Shown here: piece by piece, positions 47,176 to 59,965 of the stretch | Position numbering within the stretch: the stretch's first letter is position 1 | How the letters are laid out: every line of letters begins with the position of its first letter | Origin: Coenobita brevimanus | Taxonomy: Eukaryota; Arthropoda; Malacostraca; Decapoda; Coenobitidae | Reading direction: 5' to 3' | DNA: 64,000 nt | Assembly (NCBI GenBank): GCA_032717465.1 | Contig: CM064690.1 | Span: 12,683,069-12,747,068 of the forward strand | The notes under the pieces: model-generated | What the model saw: only the letters and a program-made list of their open reading frames with translations | What the model was told of the DNA's origin: nothing | Database searches by the model: none | Translations under genes and position numbers: made by a program

Positions 47176-47706
47176 CTAAAGTCTAGATAAGCAGTCTGCA
47201 ATAACATTTTCTTTCCCCTTGACATGTTGTATGTCTAATGAATACTCCTGAAGAAGTAGACTCCATCTTGTCAATCTCTGATTTTTATCTTTAAACTTAC
47301 TAAGGAATTTCAGTGGGTTATGATCGGTATAAATGACTATGGGGTCAAAACCAGAACACAAATAAAATGAAAACTGCTGTAAACCCAAAATCAAGGCCAA
47401 AAGCTCTTTCTCAATAGTGGAGTAGTTCTTTTGAGGTGGAGTGAACTTCTTACTGTAATAAGATACAGGATGTTCAATACCCTGATCATCCTCTTGCAGC
47501 AAAACAGCCCCAGCTCCTGTATCACTTGCATCAACAGCCATCTTAAAAGGCTTAGCAAAATTTGGAGCAGCGAGCACTGGCTGACTTAATAGAATAGCTT
47601 TAAGTTTGTTGAAAGAGGATTCACAGTTATCAGTCCAGACAAATTTAACTCCCTTTTTCAGTACGTCTGTAAGTGGTGATACAAGAATAGAAAAGTTAAA
47701 GAACAA
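47176..47706 (-). CDS. pol: Gmr1-like pol: RT tether and RNase H, frame-shifted end
   Basis: 176 codons that end pol 52 bp before the polypurine tract. The first part, FNFSILVSPLTDVLKKGVKF and ESSFNKLKAILLSQPVLAAP, is the RT-RNase H tether typical of gypsy. RNase H follows with catalytic residues in MAVDAS (D59), YSTIEKELLAL (E99), IYTDHNPL (D128) and NVIADCLSRL (D171). Its frame differs from the upstream ORF: the two overlap by 11 bp at 47696-47706. LQRFLGMVGYYRRF runs into VL-stop in one frame and the shifted frame continues the tether, so one base was probably lost here. A programmed shift is less likely, since RNase H normally follows RT in frame. Confidence 0.9.
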   Translation of the reverse strand: MFFNFSILVSPLTDVLKKGVKFVWTDNCESSFNKLKAILLSQPVLAAPNFAKPFKMAVDASDTGAGAVLLQEDDQGIEHPVSYYSKKFTPPQKNYSTIEKELLALILGLQQFSFYLCSGFDPIVIYTDHNPLKFLSKFKDKNQRLTRWSLLLQEYSLDIQHVKGKENVIADCLSRL

Positions 47707-49993
47707 ATCTCCTGTAATAACCTACCATTCCCAAAAATCTTTGTAGCTCCTTCCTACTTTTAGGTCTGGGAAGATCACTTATAACCTGAACCTTAGCTCC
47801 TGGTGGTGCAACATGTCCATCACCAATTACATACCCAAGGTACTGAACTTTAGCTTGACCAAACTCACACTTTGATAAATTAGCTACAAGATTAGCATGA
47901 ACTAAACGGTCAAGAAATTTACTGACATGGCATAGGTGATCTTTCCAGTTGTCACTGAAGATTAATACATCATCAATATAAACAACACACCCTGCCAAAC
48001 CCTCTGTTACAACATTCATGAGCTTCTGAAATGTGGCTGGTGCATTCTTCATACCATACGGCATTACAGAACATGCAAAAGCCTTTCCTAGTGTTACAAA
48101 ACATGAGATCTCCCTAGCACGTTCAGTCATAGGTACTTGCCAGTATCCCTTTAACAAATCAAACTTACTTATGTACCTAGCCTTTCCGATCTTGTCTATG
48201 CAATCTTCCACGCGAGGGAGAGGGTAAGTGTCTGTTTTGGTTATCTGATTAACACGTCTGTAGTCAATGCAAAGCCTCTGTGACCCACCTGGCTTAGGGA
48301 CTAGAGTGACAGGAGAACTCCACTTGCTCTGACAGGGCTCAATCATCTTGTGGTCCAACAGGTAGCCAAGCTCCTTCTGGATGAGAGGAACTTTCACTGG
48401 GTTCACACGGCAAGGAGGCAATTTAATTGGCTTTGCGTCTCCAACATCGACATCATGCATCAACACAGTGGTTCTTCCTGGAGTGGCACGGAACACTTGT
48501 GGGTACTCCTGCAGTAATGCCAAAAACTCCTGCCTTTCCTTGGGAGGTAGATGAGAAAGCTTAGTCTGGAGATCATTCATGATATCAGGATTCTTCCCCA
48601 AACTATCACTCAGGCTCATACTGCATGGGAGAGCTTCACTTGCAGACTCGGGTGGAACAGCTACAGTGCAGACTGGGTTATTTTCGTCCCGCCTGTGATA
48701 TAACTTTAGCATGTTGATGTGACATAGTTGCTTGCTCTTTCTACGATCTGGTGTGGCGATGACATAGTTGACATCACTGAGTTTCTTCTCCACGAAATAA
48801 GGGCCACTAAACTTGGCTTGAAGAGGTTGCCCATGAACTGGTATCAGAATCAAAACCTGATCTGGCTGAAAGTGGCGTAACCTGGACTTCTTATCATACC
48901 AAGTCTTCATCTTCTCCTGAGCAGCTCCTAAATTCTCTCTCGCCAGCTGTAAAGCAGTGGACAGCCGTTCTTTGAACTTCATCACATACTCCAGCAGGTT
49001 GACGTCATCTTCCTCCGACAGCCAGCATTCCTTGAGTAACTTAAGGGGTCCTCTTACTTCATGGCCAAACAGTAGTTCAAAAGGTGAGAAGCCCAGTGAT
49101 TCATTTGGAGATTCTCTTGCAGCAAACACAACGAATGGAAGACCTTTATCCCAGTCTTTCTGATGTTCCAAACAGTATTTCTTGAGCATCGATTTGAGTG
49201 TTTGATGATATCTCTCCAATGCTCCTTGGGTCTGGGGATGGTAAGCTGAAGACGTGATCTGGGTGATGCCCAACTCTTTCAGAGACTGCTTGAAAACGTT
49301 TGACATGAAATTACTTCCCCGGTCTGACTGTACCTCCTTGGGCAGACCAAACTTTGTGAAGAACCCTAGCATTTCCTTAACCACGTTCTTTGCTGAGATA
49401 TTTCTAAGTGGAATGGCTTCAGGATAACGAGTAGCCATATCAATCACGGTCAACACATAAGAAAATCCTGAAGAAGTCTTAGGAAGAGGGCCCACAATAT
49501 CCACCAACACACGGGTGAAAGGCGCCTCAAAAGGAGGAATGGGAACTAGAGGTGCAACCTTTTCAGTCTGATTACACTTCCCCACAACTTGACAGGTGTG
49601 ACAAGACTTACAATACCAGGAAACATCCCTGAAGATACCTGGCCAGTAGAAGTGTTTCAAAATGCGTGCCACAGTCTTCCTCACTCCAAGGTGTCCTGCC
49701 AAACTGGAATCATGAGCCACTCTAATGATAACCTGCCTATAAACACGAGGGATGACAACTTGATGTACAACCTCCCATTCACAGTCGGCTGATGCTGTTG
49801 GGGGTCTCCACTTCCTCATAAGTACTCCTGACTTTACATAAAAACAAGTAGAAGCACCGGCTGACTCTTCTTCACTGTAAGCAGAGTTAGCTAGACCTTT
49901 CAACTCAGGGTCAGCAACCTGCAACTCAACCAACTCTTGACGAGACAAATTATCAACACTATGGGGTACTGCCTCATCTGGTGAGTGGTCCAA
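47696..49993 (-). CDS. pol: Gmr1-like pol: integrase followed by reverse transcriptase
   Basis: 765 uninterrupted codons. The integrase comes first. Its zinc-binding HHCC has H94, H101, C128 and C131. The core has D165 (VLVDIVGPLP), D224 (VQSDRGSNF) and E260 (HPQTQGALERYH), a D,D(35)E spacing. The GPYF motif at 397-400 (KFSGPYFVEKKL) is gypsy-type. The RT follows at about 525-720: WSSPVTLVPKPGG, RLCIDYRRVNQIT, YISKFDLLKGYWQVPM, FACSVMPYGMKNAPATFQ and VVYIDDVLIFSDNW (D674/D675), then KVQYLGYVIG. Reading continues upstream of the first Met in the same frame to about 50090 (AKSKVTGDLEDND, LADTFLANL), so the Met is not a true start. Integrase, which inserts the cDNA, thus precedes RT in one polyprotein. 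Confidence 0.95.
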   Translation of the reverse strand: MDHSPDEAVPHSVDNLSRQELVELQVADPELKGLANSAYSEEESAGASTCFYVKSGVLMRKWRPPTASADCEWEVVHQVVIPRVYRQVIIRVAHDSSLAGHLGVRKTVARILKHFYWPGIFRDVSWYCKSCHTCQVVGKCNQTEKVAPLVPIPPFEAPFTRVLVDIVGPLPKTSSGFSYVLTVIDMATRYPEAIPLRNISAKNVVKEMLGFFTKFGLPKEVQSDRGSNFMSNVFKQSLKELGITQITSSAYHPQTQGALERYHQTLKSMLKKYCLEHQKDWDKGLPFVVFAARESPNESLGFSPFELLFGHEVRGPLKLLKECWLSEEDDVNLLEYVMKFKERLSTALQLARENLGAAQEKMKTWYDKKSRLRHFQPDQVLILIPVHGQPLQAKFSGPYFVEKKLSDVNYVIATPDRRKSKQLCHINMLKLYHRRDENNPVCTVAVPPESASEALPCSMSLSDSLGKNPDIMNDLQTKLSHLPPKERQEFLALLQEYPQVFRATPGRTTVLMHDVDVGDAKPIKLPPCRVNPVKVPLIQKELGYLLDHKMIEPCQSKWSSPVTLVPKPGGSQRLCIDYRRVNQITKTDTYPLPRVEDCIDKIGKARYISKFDLLKGYWQVPMTERAREISCFVTLGKAFACSVMPYGMKNAPATFQKLMNVVTEGLAGCVVYIDDVLIFSDNWKDHLCHVSKFLDRLVHANLVANLSKCEFGQAKVQYLGYVIGDGHVAPPGAKVQVISDLPRPKSRKELQRFLGMVGYYRRFVL

Positions 49994-50043
49994 ATTAGCA
50001 AGAAAAGTGTCAGCTAGGATAACATCATCATCATCATTATCCT

Positions 50044-50889
50044 CTAAATCACCAGTAACTTTAGACTTAGCCCTAGTGACAGCACATGCAGGAACACATC
50101 AGGGACATCACAATCCTGGGCCGCAGCCACTGGCTCACTAGACAACTGAGGAGCTGGACACACTTGACTTCCACCAATATCATTTCCAAGTAAGAAAGTT
50201 ACACCTGACATTGGGAGTGTCTCAACCAACCCAACCATAACAGAACCATTAACAAAACCAGACTCTAAATTCACTCTGCACAGAGGGACAGAGAAGTAAT
50301 TATTCCCTACACCTTGTAAGATTACAGTTTCATCAGAGGAATTAACATTAGAGCCTAGAACACTGGTCAGCATAAGGGATTGGCAAGCACCTGTATCACG
50401 ATATATTTGAACTGATTTCCTGTCATTACTGTCCAGAGGACTGACAAAACCATCAGACAGGAAATTAGCACATGAACTCTTGAGAGTGTCACCCACGTTA
50501 CTGCTCAAAAGAGGAGCTCCATCATGAGAATTTAAGTTACCCCTCAAAGCAGGTTCAGTTAACTCAGTTAAAGAATTCTGGGAACTCTCAAGAGTGGACA
50601 CTAGACCAATTGACTGAATATTTAAAGACTCCTTTTTGTTCACATCACGCTGTCTCCTGAAACATTTCTCCGTAGTATGACCAAGCTTACTACAATAAGT
50701 ACATTTACTTTTCTGAAATCTAGAGGTGAAGCTGGTATTTACTTCCTGAGAAACATTATCTTTATTCTCTTTCCTGTTACCTGTACTCTGAGTAGAGGCA
50801 ACGTACTTACTCTCAGCTTTCCCTTTTTCTCTAAAATATCTCTTGTTAGTGAGAACATACTCATCAGCTAAAACTGCAGCATCAGACAA
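50044..50889 (-). CDS. Gmr1-like gag C-terminus (CCHC) and protease
   Basis: 281 codons in the same frame as the upstream gag block, separated from it by the single TAA at 50902-50904. Basic N-terminal residues lead to a zinc knuckle CTYCSKLGHTTEKC (C63, C66, H71, C76) that binds RNA. A serine-rich linker follows, then an aspartic protease: VQIYRDTGACQSLM with the DTG triad at 165-167 and VTFLLGNDIGGSQV, the second conserved strand of retropepsins (LLGND). Protease cuts the polyprotein. At about 50092 the frame is lost: the pol frame continues CAVTRAKSKVTGD while this frame runs to a stop at 50044. A single-base lesion or a natural frameshift site would both explain it. Confidence 0.88.
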   Translation of the reverse strand: MSDAAVLADEYVLTNKRYFREKGKAESKYVASTQSTGNRKENKDNVSQEVNTSFTSRFQKSKCTYCSKLGHTTEKCFRRQRDVNKKESLNIQSIGLVSTLESSQNSLTELTEPALRGNLNSHDGAPLLSSNVGDTLKSSCANFLSDGFVSPLDSNDRKSVQIYRDTGACQSLMLTSVLGSNVNSSDETVILQGVGNNYFSVPLCRVNLESGFVNGSVMVGLVETLPMSGVTFLLGNDIGGSQVCPAPQLSSEPVAAAQDCDVPDVFLHVLSLGLSLKLLVI

Positions 50890-50901
50890 ATTATCTATTC
50901 T

Positions 50902-51717
50902 TTACTCATCAAGATATAGGCTTACATCTTTACTAATACACCTTTTGAAGTCCTCCAGCAAAATCATCTGCTTAAATTTGTCAAAATCAGAATCCACATT
51001 CTTAGAATTTAACCACTGCTCTAACAAATCTTCTTTGATTTTTGCATACTCAACATGGGATTGCTTCTCTTGCTTGTAAGTTGTCCTAAATTTTACTCTA
51101 TAGGCTTCAGGAACAAGCTCATAGGCCTTAAGAATCAAGCTCTTAACTACATCATAATTATCAGATTGATCCTGAGGCAAAGATGCATAAGTTACTTGAG
51201 CTTTACCGGTGAGAACAGTTTGAAGGAGTACTGGCCAATACTCCTTAGGCCAATTAAAACCTGTAGCTACCCTCTCAAACAACTGAAAATACTTTGTTAA
51301 ATCAGATTCATTAATAGGAGGGACAAGTTTAACATTTTTAGCCACATCGAAATCATCAGAGCTAGATGATCCAGTTCCACCTTGTTTCATGCGATACGCA
51401 TGGTCTGCCTGAATCCTAGCAATTTCAACTTGTGCCTCAGCCTCCTTAGCTTCTGCCTGAAATTCAGCCTCCTTAGCCTGTGCTTGAAATTCAGCTTCCT
51501 TCACACGAGCCTCCTGCAGGGCTAGCTGTAACTTAGCTAATTCAATCTGCGTTTGCTCATTTGGAGGAGTTACATTAAACAAGCTTTCATTAATCATGTC
51601 AACAATTTGATCTTTAGAATGATGAAAGCGAACAGCAATTCCCAATTGTTGAGCAACAAGCTTAAGTTCATTCTTTGTTCTGTTTTCTACATCACACACT
51701 GTTTGCACATTTGACAA
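50902..51717 (-). CDS. gag: Gmr1-like gag, SCAN-like capsid
   Basis: 271 codons, first Met MSNVQTVCDVENRTKNELKL, starting 129 bp inside the 5' LTR. Residues 1-50 resemble a small helical N-terminal domain (RTKNELKLVAQQLGI, KDQIVDMINESL). Residues 55-115 are an alanine/glutamate-rich coiled coil with the repeat KEAEFQAQAKEAEFQAEAKEAE. Residues 140-250 form a capsid segment: YFQLFERVATGFNWPKEYWP, LQTVLTGKAQVTYASLP, YDVVKSLILKAYELVPEAYR and FRTTYKQEKQSHVEYAKIKE. This resembles the vertebrate SCAN domain, which is known to derive from a Gmr1-type capsid. The ORF ends at TAA in YLDE-stop-RIDNLSDAAVLADEY. Reading continues in frame, so CAA-to-TAA mutation or readthrough is possible. Confidence 0.9.
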   Translation of the reverse strand: MSNVQTVCDVENRTKNELKLVAQQLGIAVRFHHSKDQIVDMINESLFNVTPPNEQTQIELAKLQLALQEARVKEAEFQAQAKEAEFQAEAKEAEAQVEIARIQADHAYRMKQGGTGSSSSDDFDVAKNVKLVPPINESDLTKYFQLFERVATGFNWPKEYWPVLLQTVLTGKAQVTYASLPQDQSDNYDVVKSLILKAYELVPEAYRVKFRTTYKQEKQSHVEYAKIKEDLLEQWLNSKNVDSDFDKFKQMILLEDFKRCISKDVSLYLDE

Positions 51718-51821
51718 AAAATCTTTGGCTACATCAAGCGTAGCCTAGTAATAGTAGACATCATGAATAAGTAACAGTCACAAAATATCAAGCAATATCC
51801 TTATGATAATATCCTGAATAT

Positions 51822-51839
51822 CCTGATGAGAGGTCGCCA
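51822..51839 (-). other. Primer-binding site
   Basis: Minus strand TGGCGACCTCTCATCAGG begins six bases inside the 5' LTR end. TGGCGACC resembles the tRNA-Arg-type site of mdg1/412-like elements; the tRNA identity is an inference. Confidence 0.65.
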
Positions 51840-51845
51840 AATTTA

Positions 51846-54699
<2,854 letters not shown>

Positions 54700-54862
54700 C
54701 TGATTCAGGTTTATTGCTCACATAATGCCACTCAGGGATGTGTTGCTGGTCACAAGCGCCTGAAATGCCTAGATTAAATAGCCACTTTCCGGTCCTTATG
54801 TTCCAGCTTGCAGGGTCTGTAGAGAACTAAATGATGATGGATCATTGGATGACTATTTACTT
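54700..54862 (+). mobile_element. tRNA-derived SINE, 5' truncated copy
   Basis: TTATTGCTCACATAATGCCA plus CTCAGGGATG at 54711-54740 matches the body of the SINEs at 31.5 and 32.0 kb. The tail is GATGATGGATCATTGGATGA. The tRNA-like head is missing. Confidence 0.6.
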
Positions 54863-55316
54863 CACTTCCTGATGCAAAAAGTCTCTCCAGAATTGCCTGT
54901 TATAATCTGATGGAAGCAAGGATAAAATGACAACTACATCATCAGACTGAGGGGGTTAAGAGACACTTGATAGAAAAGGTAGTCGGGGGGTGGGGGGGAA
55001 AGCTAAGCCGAGCAAAATCACCTACATGGTATCGGGTTTGGAGAACATTATATTTCATTGGGTGTGATTCTGTCTGACAGAACTAGGCCACCCCCACAAG
55101 TTCAATACTAATTCGTGGTTGAATAAAATTTAGTGAGTCTTAGTTATGAGGCAGGAATACTCGTATATATGCCTGTTTGCTAGTCAGATCAGTCCTCCAG
55201 TCTGACTACATTTGGTTATTTACTGAGCTGTAAGAGGCTAATGATGTTCGTCAGGGGAGATCATACGCACTAATGAGATGACAGTGACAAAGGATTCCAA
55301 CAGGTTTTTAAGTAAA
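54863..55316. other. Intergenic
   Basis: No gene or repeat recognised apart from a G run near 54990. Confidence 0.4.
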
Positions 55317-56960
55317 TCATCGTCGTCGTCGTCGTCGCCGCCGCCATCCCGCCTCTTTCCCATTTGCAAATTGGGTAAAGTAGAGTCCAGAAAGCAAGGA
55401 GAAAGGTAAAAAAATATGGTAGTGGAAGATCAAATCAACTGCATGCCTCATGAAATGGACCACACTCATTCGCCCACCATTCAAGCCTTCGAAATTCTGG
55501 CTCCACCTTATAGGTACACCTTTCCATACTTAGCTCCATAACTGTCAACCAGACAGAGTCAATCCGACAACTTTAATGTAAAAAAAAAGGGGGAGCAGGG
55601 TTGGTGCTAAACCTTGTCATGTGCTCCACCGTACAGTGTACATGCAACCAGTTCGACCCCTTGTCAGTTCCATTGTCTTGTCTGGCTCTTTACCTCTCTG
55701 TCTCACACCCTCAATTACCACAACTATCCACTTTCTTCACTAACCAATTTCCATCCACTCTCTCCATTTGACCACAACATCTAAGCACGCTCTCTGCAGT
55801 TGTGGTGTTAATGGACTTCCTTTCTCCACGTCTGTTAACAATCACATTATTTCTTATCCTATCCAATCTCCTCGTCACACATACTGTACGTTTCTCAAGG
55901 ACACCATCTTTACCCCCCAAACTCTTGACTTTTCCTTCTCATGCCACAGTAGTCCCACGCCCATATGTGAACGTGATTACTATTACTTCTTCATGCAGTA
56001 CTTCTGCAGCTGCCACGATTAAACCTCTGTTTAGTTCCGAGAGCTTTATAGCATCAGCCACTCTACCATCCACTTCCTTTACACACTTACCACTATTTTT
56101 TGTCATTGCACCCAGGTACTTAAACTCTCACAACGGACAACGGTTACCTACACGATACATGTACCATACTATACCTGTAGGATGACTCCTTAGAAGCAGT
56201 TACTTACTTGTGGTCGACGGCTATGCACGACCAAGTAGATGTGCTTAAAGCAACAATTTCTTACTCTTTCTCATTAGCTCAAGCTTATCTCCGCTAACCA
56301 GACAACTGACTGGGAGTAACGTTCAACAACCATCAGATTCCTTTTATACAGTACGTACTTTCAGGGCACGACGCTTACAGACATCATCCCGCACCAGTGC
56401 TCAAAGTTTATGTTCACTGTCAGCAGGTATTACAGCCTCATCTGTAAACACCAGATCTATAAGAATCCGCCTTTCACCATCCTCTGTCTCCGATTTTGTA
56501 CCTGTCTCACAATCACACCTTTATAAATATACAACAGCTATGGGGACATCACACGTCCTTGTCTTAATCCAGCTGTGTTGTTGAGCCTTTCGTTTAGGCT
56601 GGATTTATTTTTTACAAAGCTCGTGCTGTAATGGAAAATATTATTTGCAATTTAAATCAATTAAAAACTGATATTTAGGCCACTTGAGTACTCATTGCAG
56701 CAACAGTCTTTTCTAGCAAGCTGAACCCCAGTGACTTAGTCATTCGGCTCACAAAAACGGGTAACATGTTATCTGTTTTGTGCCCAGTGTGATGCAGGTA
56801 TTACACAACCGCCTACTCATACAAGCCTCACTACCATCAATTAACAGCTATCCCTCCTATTACACGTAAGCAGATCCTTCCATTAGCCCTCTATTTACCT
56901 TGTCGTACGCTCTTTCTATTTCGATAAGTGCCATAAATACCATACAGTCCGTTTACACTA
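55317..56960 (-). mobile_element. RTE-type LINE, strongly decayed 3' half
   Basis: Minus-strand copy of the family at 57508-59965. The 3' end is a (GGC)(GAC)n tail at 55318-55348. The 3' UTR shares words with the other copy (TTCAAGCC, ATTCTGGCTC/ATCCTGGCTC, GTCAATCCG). The C-terminal ORF at 55920-55711 reads RTVCVTRRLDRIRNNVIVNRRGE, then ESVLRCCGQMERVDGNWLVKKV, the counterpart of ESVLRWYGHVERMDNNRVVKKV. Near 56500-56580 NTAGLRQGRVMSPWLLYIY matches the RT block VRPGCVTSPWLFHIYMDG. Similarity fades above about 56960. Frameshifts and stops are frequent. Confidence 0.75.
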
Positions 56961-57476
56961 ATCACGATTACAAAACACTTCACTCTTATAACCGCAAGTT
57001 TTGTCCTTTGCATTTCTTCGCTTTGGTATTCACCCTTATTTGACTATGAAGAGTTTGGTTAATGTGGGAACGAAGGTAAACGTACTGACCTTCAGATTAG
57101 AAGCATTTATAAAAACAGACTCAGATTATGTTGGTTGTACTGTATATCAAAAAGCATTACCACAAAAATATTAAGATCAAACCTAATTAAGTAGCTTTGG
57201 CTAATATTCGTATTCTTGGGGAGTTATGTCTGACGTCACTTTTACTCTCAATTTGTCTCTAGTTTCTTATCGACCTCTACCAAGCGTCTGGATTATTTTT
57301 TAAAAGCTCGACATGACGAGTTTTCGGCGATTCTTAGTCTGCAGATATATATTACCTCATAGGATAGTAAATTTATGCATCCGGTTTGAGTGAATCATTA
57401 AGGAACTATCTGTAACTTATGTAAACTACCTAAACAAGTGGTCAGTAATTCTCTCACTTTCAGCCGTAATGCTAAC
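56961..57476. other. Intergenic; satellite-like word
   Basis: 57405-57470 (CTATCTGTAACTTATGTAAA, then CAGTAATTCTCTCACT) resembles 60496-60540 and 61360-61405 in the 60-61.5-kb repeat, a single outlying unit. No gene seen. Confidence 0.5.
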
Positions 57477-57501
57477 GTGTGTGTGTGTGTGTGTGTGTGT
57501 G
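57477..57501. repeat. (GT)n microsatellite
   Basis: Twelve GT units, next to the RTE tail. Confidence 0.93.
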
Positions 57502-57507
57502 AACAAT

Positions 57508-59965
57508 CATCATCATCATCACCATCATCATCCGGACCTCCTTTCCCACCCAACGGTAGGGTGAGTAGCAGTGTCCAGATAGCCCAATTTTGCCCAATCC
57601 AATGGGCCACGCTTCCATTCACTCATCATTCAAGCCCCCGGAATCCTGGCTCTATCGGATACGCCAACAACATTCACCATGTTCTGTAGCTTCACATAAA
57701 CGTATCCAATAGAGTCAATCCGGACGCTGCCACGTTAAAAAAGGGTGCCCAAATCCCTGATCATGCACTTCTTCTCACAACATTCATCCAGCCAGCTCGA
57801 CCTCTTGTCAGTTCCCTAGCCTTACCAACTTCCAAACCTCTCTTCCTCACACACTCATCCACCATATCTCTCCACGTTCTCCTTGGCCTGCCTTGCCTCC
57901 TCCCTCCATCAAATTCGCTCAGATGTACCTTTTTCACCACTCTATTGTTATCCATTCTCTCCACATGACCATACCATCTCAGTACACTCTCTTTGATTCT
58001 GGTGTCCACCGACTTCCTCACTCCACATCTTTCACGAATCACATTATTTGGTATCCTATTCACCCTCTGTACTCCACATACATTCCTCAGCAGTCCCATC
58101 TCCACTACTCTTACCCTTGACTTGTCATTTTCATGCCACACCATAGTCTCACATCCATATGTTAAAGTTGGCACTAACACTCCTTCATCTAAGCCTCATG
58201 CAGCTGCAACACTCAAGCCTCTTTTTCTTATCAAGGCGTTCATTGCACTAGCTACTTTTCTTCCTTGTGTCACTCTACTTTAAACTTCTTTTGCACATTT
58301 TCCTCTCTTTTCTATCACTGTACCCAGATTTTTGAACGCTCTCACCAATTCCAGTCTCTCTCCATTCACTGTAACATCACACTGGGAGTCACTGTCTCTC
58401 TCAGTAACCATCATTTTACTCTTTTCTTTATTTACTCTGAAGGCACGACGCTCACAGACATCAGCAAAACTCTGCACTAGCCTATCAAGTTCTTGACCAG
58501 TACTTGCAAGCAGTCCTGTATCATGAGCATACAACAAATTTGAAATATTCCATCCATCACCATTCATTACCAACGCCATCCCTCTCTTCATTACTCGTGT
58601 TTTTACTTCTCTCATCACCCCATCCATGTATATATGGAACAACCATGGGGACGTCACACAACCTGGTCGCACGCCCACACCGATCGTGAACCATTCACTT
58701 AGATGCCCATTAACCCTTACATATGCTTCGGTACCATCATAAAACTCGTGACAGCACCTAGCAGCTTAACATCTACACTGTACATGCGCAAAACTTTCCA
58801 CAATCCCTCTCTGTCTACTTTGTCGTATGTTTTTTTCCAGATCCATGAATGCCACAAACACCTTATGGTCCTTCTTACAAACCTTCCCTGCTAACTGTCT
58901 CACTGCAAATATTTGATCCACACATCCTCTGCCACTCCTAAAGCCACCCTGTTCATCACTCACTAGGACTTCTGATATCTTTCTTACTTTATATAATAAT
59001 TCTTCCATTTACCTTCCCTACCACATTTAGTGAACTTCCACGATAATTCTTGCACTCACTCCGCTCACCTTTATTTTTGTACAGGGGTACAATCATAGCC
59101 TTTTTCCACCCTGCAGGCACAGTTTCACTCATCCATGCCTTCTTACATATCTCCAGCATGCACTTCATTCCACTCTTTCCACTACACTTAAGCATCTCTG
59201 CATACAACTCATCAACCCCAGCTGCTTTCCCATTTTTCAGCCGCTTCACAGCACTCTTCATCTGTGCGAGTGTCACGTCTCGCTGCACTGCATTCCTTCT
59301 CTGCACACCTCCAAAACCAATCATGGTTACAGCCGCTCTGCTTTCTCTATTCCCATTCATCAGGCTTTCAAAATATTCTTTCAATCTGGTCCTGACTTCA
59401 TCTCCATGGGTTAACCATCTACCACCTGCATCCTTCACACCATCACATTTCTTTCCGCATTCACTTCTACATTTCCGCACCTCTTTCAGAATAACTTCTA
59501 ATTCTTAGAGTAGTTCGCATTCATTTTTATTGCTAGATCATTATTTACCTCCTTTTTCCTCTTCACTAGTCTCTTTACGTGCTTCTTGTGCTCAGTATAC
59601 TCAGTTCGTATTTCAACTGAACCCCTATCCTGTAACCACTTTAGCCATTTCTTCCTTTTTTCCTCCACCACTCTCTTAACCTCCTTATCCCACCATGCCG
59701 TACCTTTCTTCTTTGTTGTTACTCTTGCCTAACCACACACCACTTTAGTATTCCTAACTAAGGAATCCCTATTTGCATTCCACAGGCTGTCCAGGTCCGG
59801 TAATCATCTGCCATTTCTTTGATCCTCAGCTTCTCAACTTTTAGTCTTTCTCCCTGACTGCTCCTCTCTCTCCTGATCCACCTCACTCCTCTCAGCTTGA
59901 TTTTGCATACCAAAATCGTATGATCTGACAGACCTCCACATCGTCCTCTCGTGTGTGAACAAACA
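57508..59965 (-). mobile_element. RTE-type LINE, 5' truncated
   Basis: Minus-strand copy with a GAT-rich 3' tail at 57508-57533 (GGATGATGATGGTGATGATG on the minus strand), a 230-bp 3' UTR and a broken ORF. The endonuclease is lost except for a GGLSDHTILV-like end near 59910-59940. The linker has KGTAWWDKEVKRVVEEKRKK (about 59690). It is related to but distinct from the 1.9-5.1-kb RTE, whose linker has GTVWWTEEVRQAV. Confidence 0.85.
57761..59480 (-). pseudogene. RTE reverse transcriptase, broken
   Basis: Four blocks in order. 59480-58989 has MKSAVKRLKNGKAAGVDELYAEML and WKKAMIVPLYKNKGERSECKNYRG. 59008-58766 has SDEQGGFRSGRGCVDQIFAVRQL and VAFMDLEKNIRQ, in which the catalytic-loop KAYD has become KNIR by a shift. 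58678-58280 has GVRPGCVTSPWLFHIYMDGVMREV and NLLYAHDTGLLAS, where the usual YADD is YAHD, so a catalytic aspartate is lost. 58180-57761 has TLTYGCETMVWH, NVCGVQRVNRIPNNVIRERCG, LRWYGHVERMDNN and GGRRQGRPRRTW. The copy is inactive. Confidence 0.85.
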
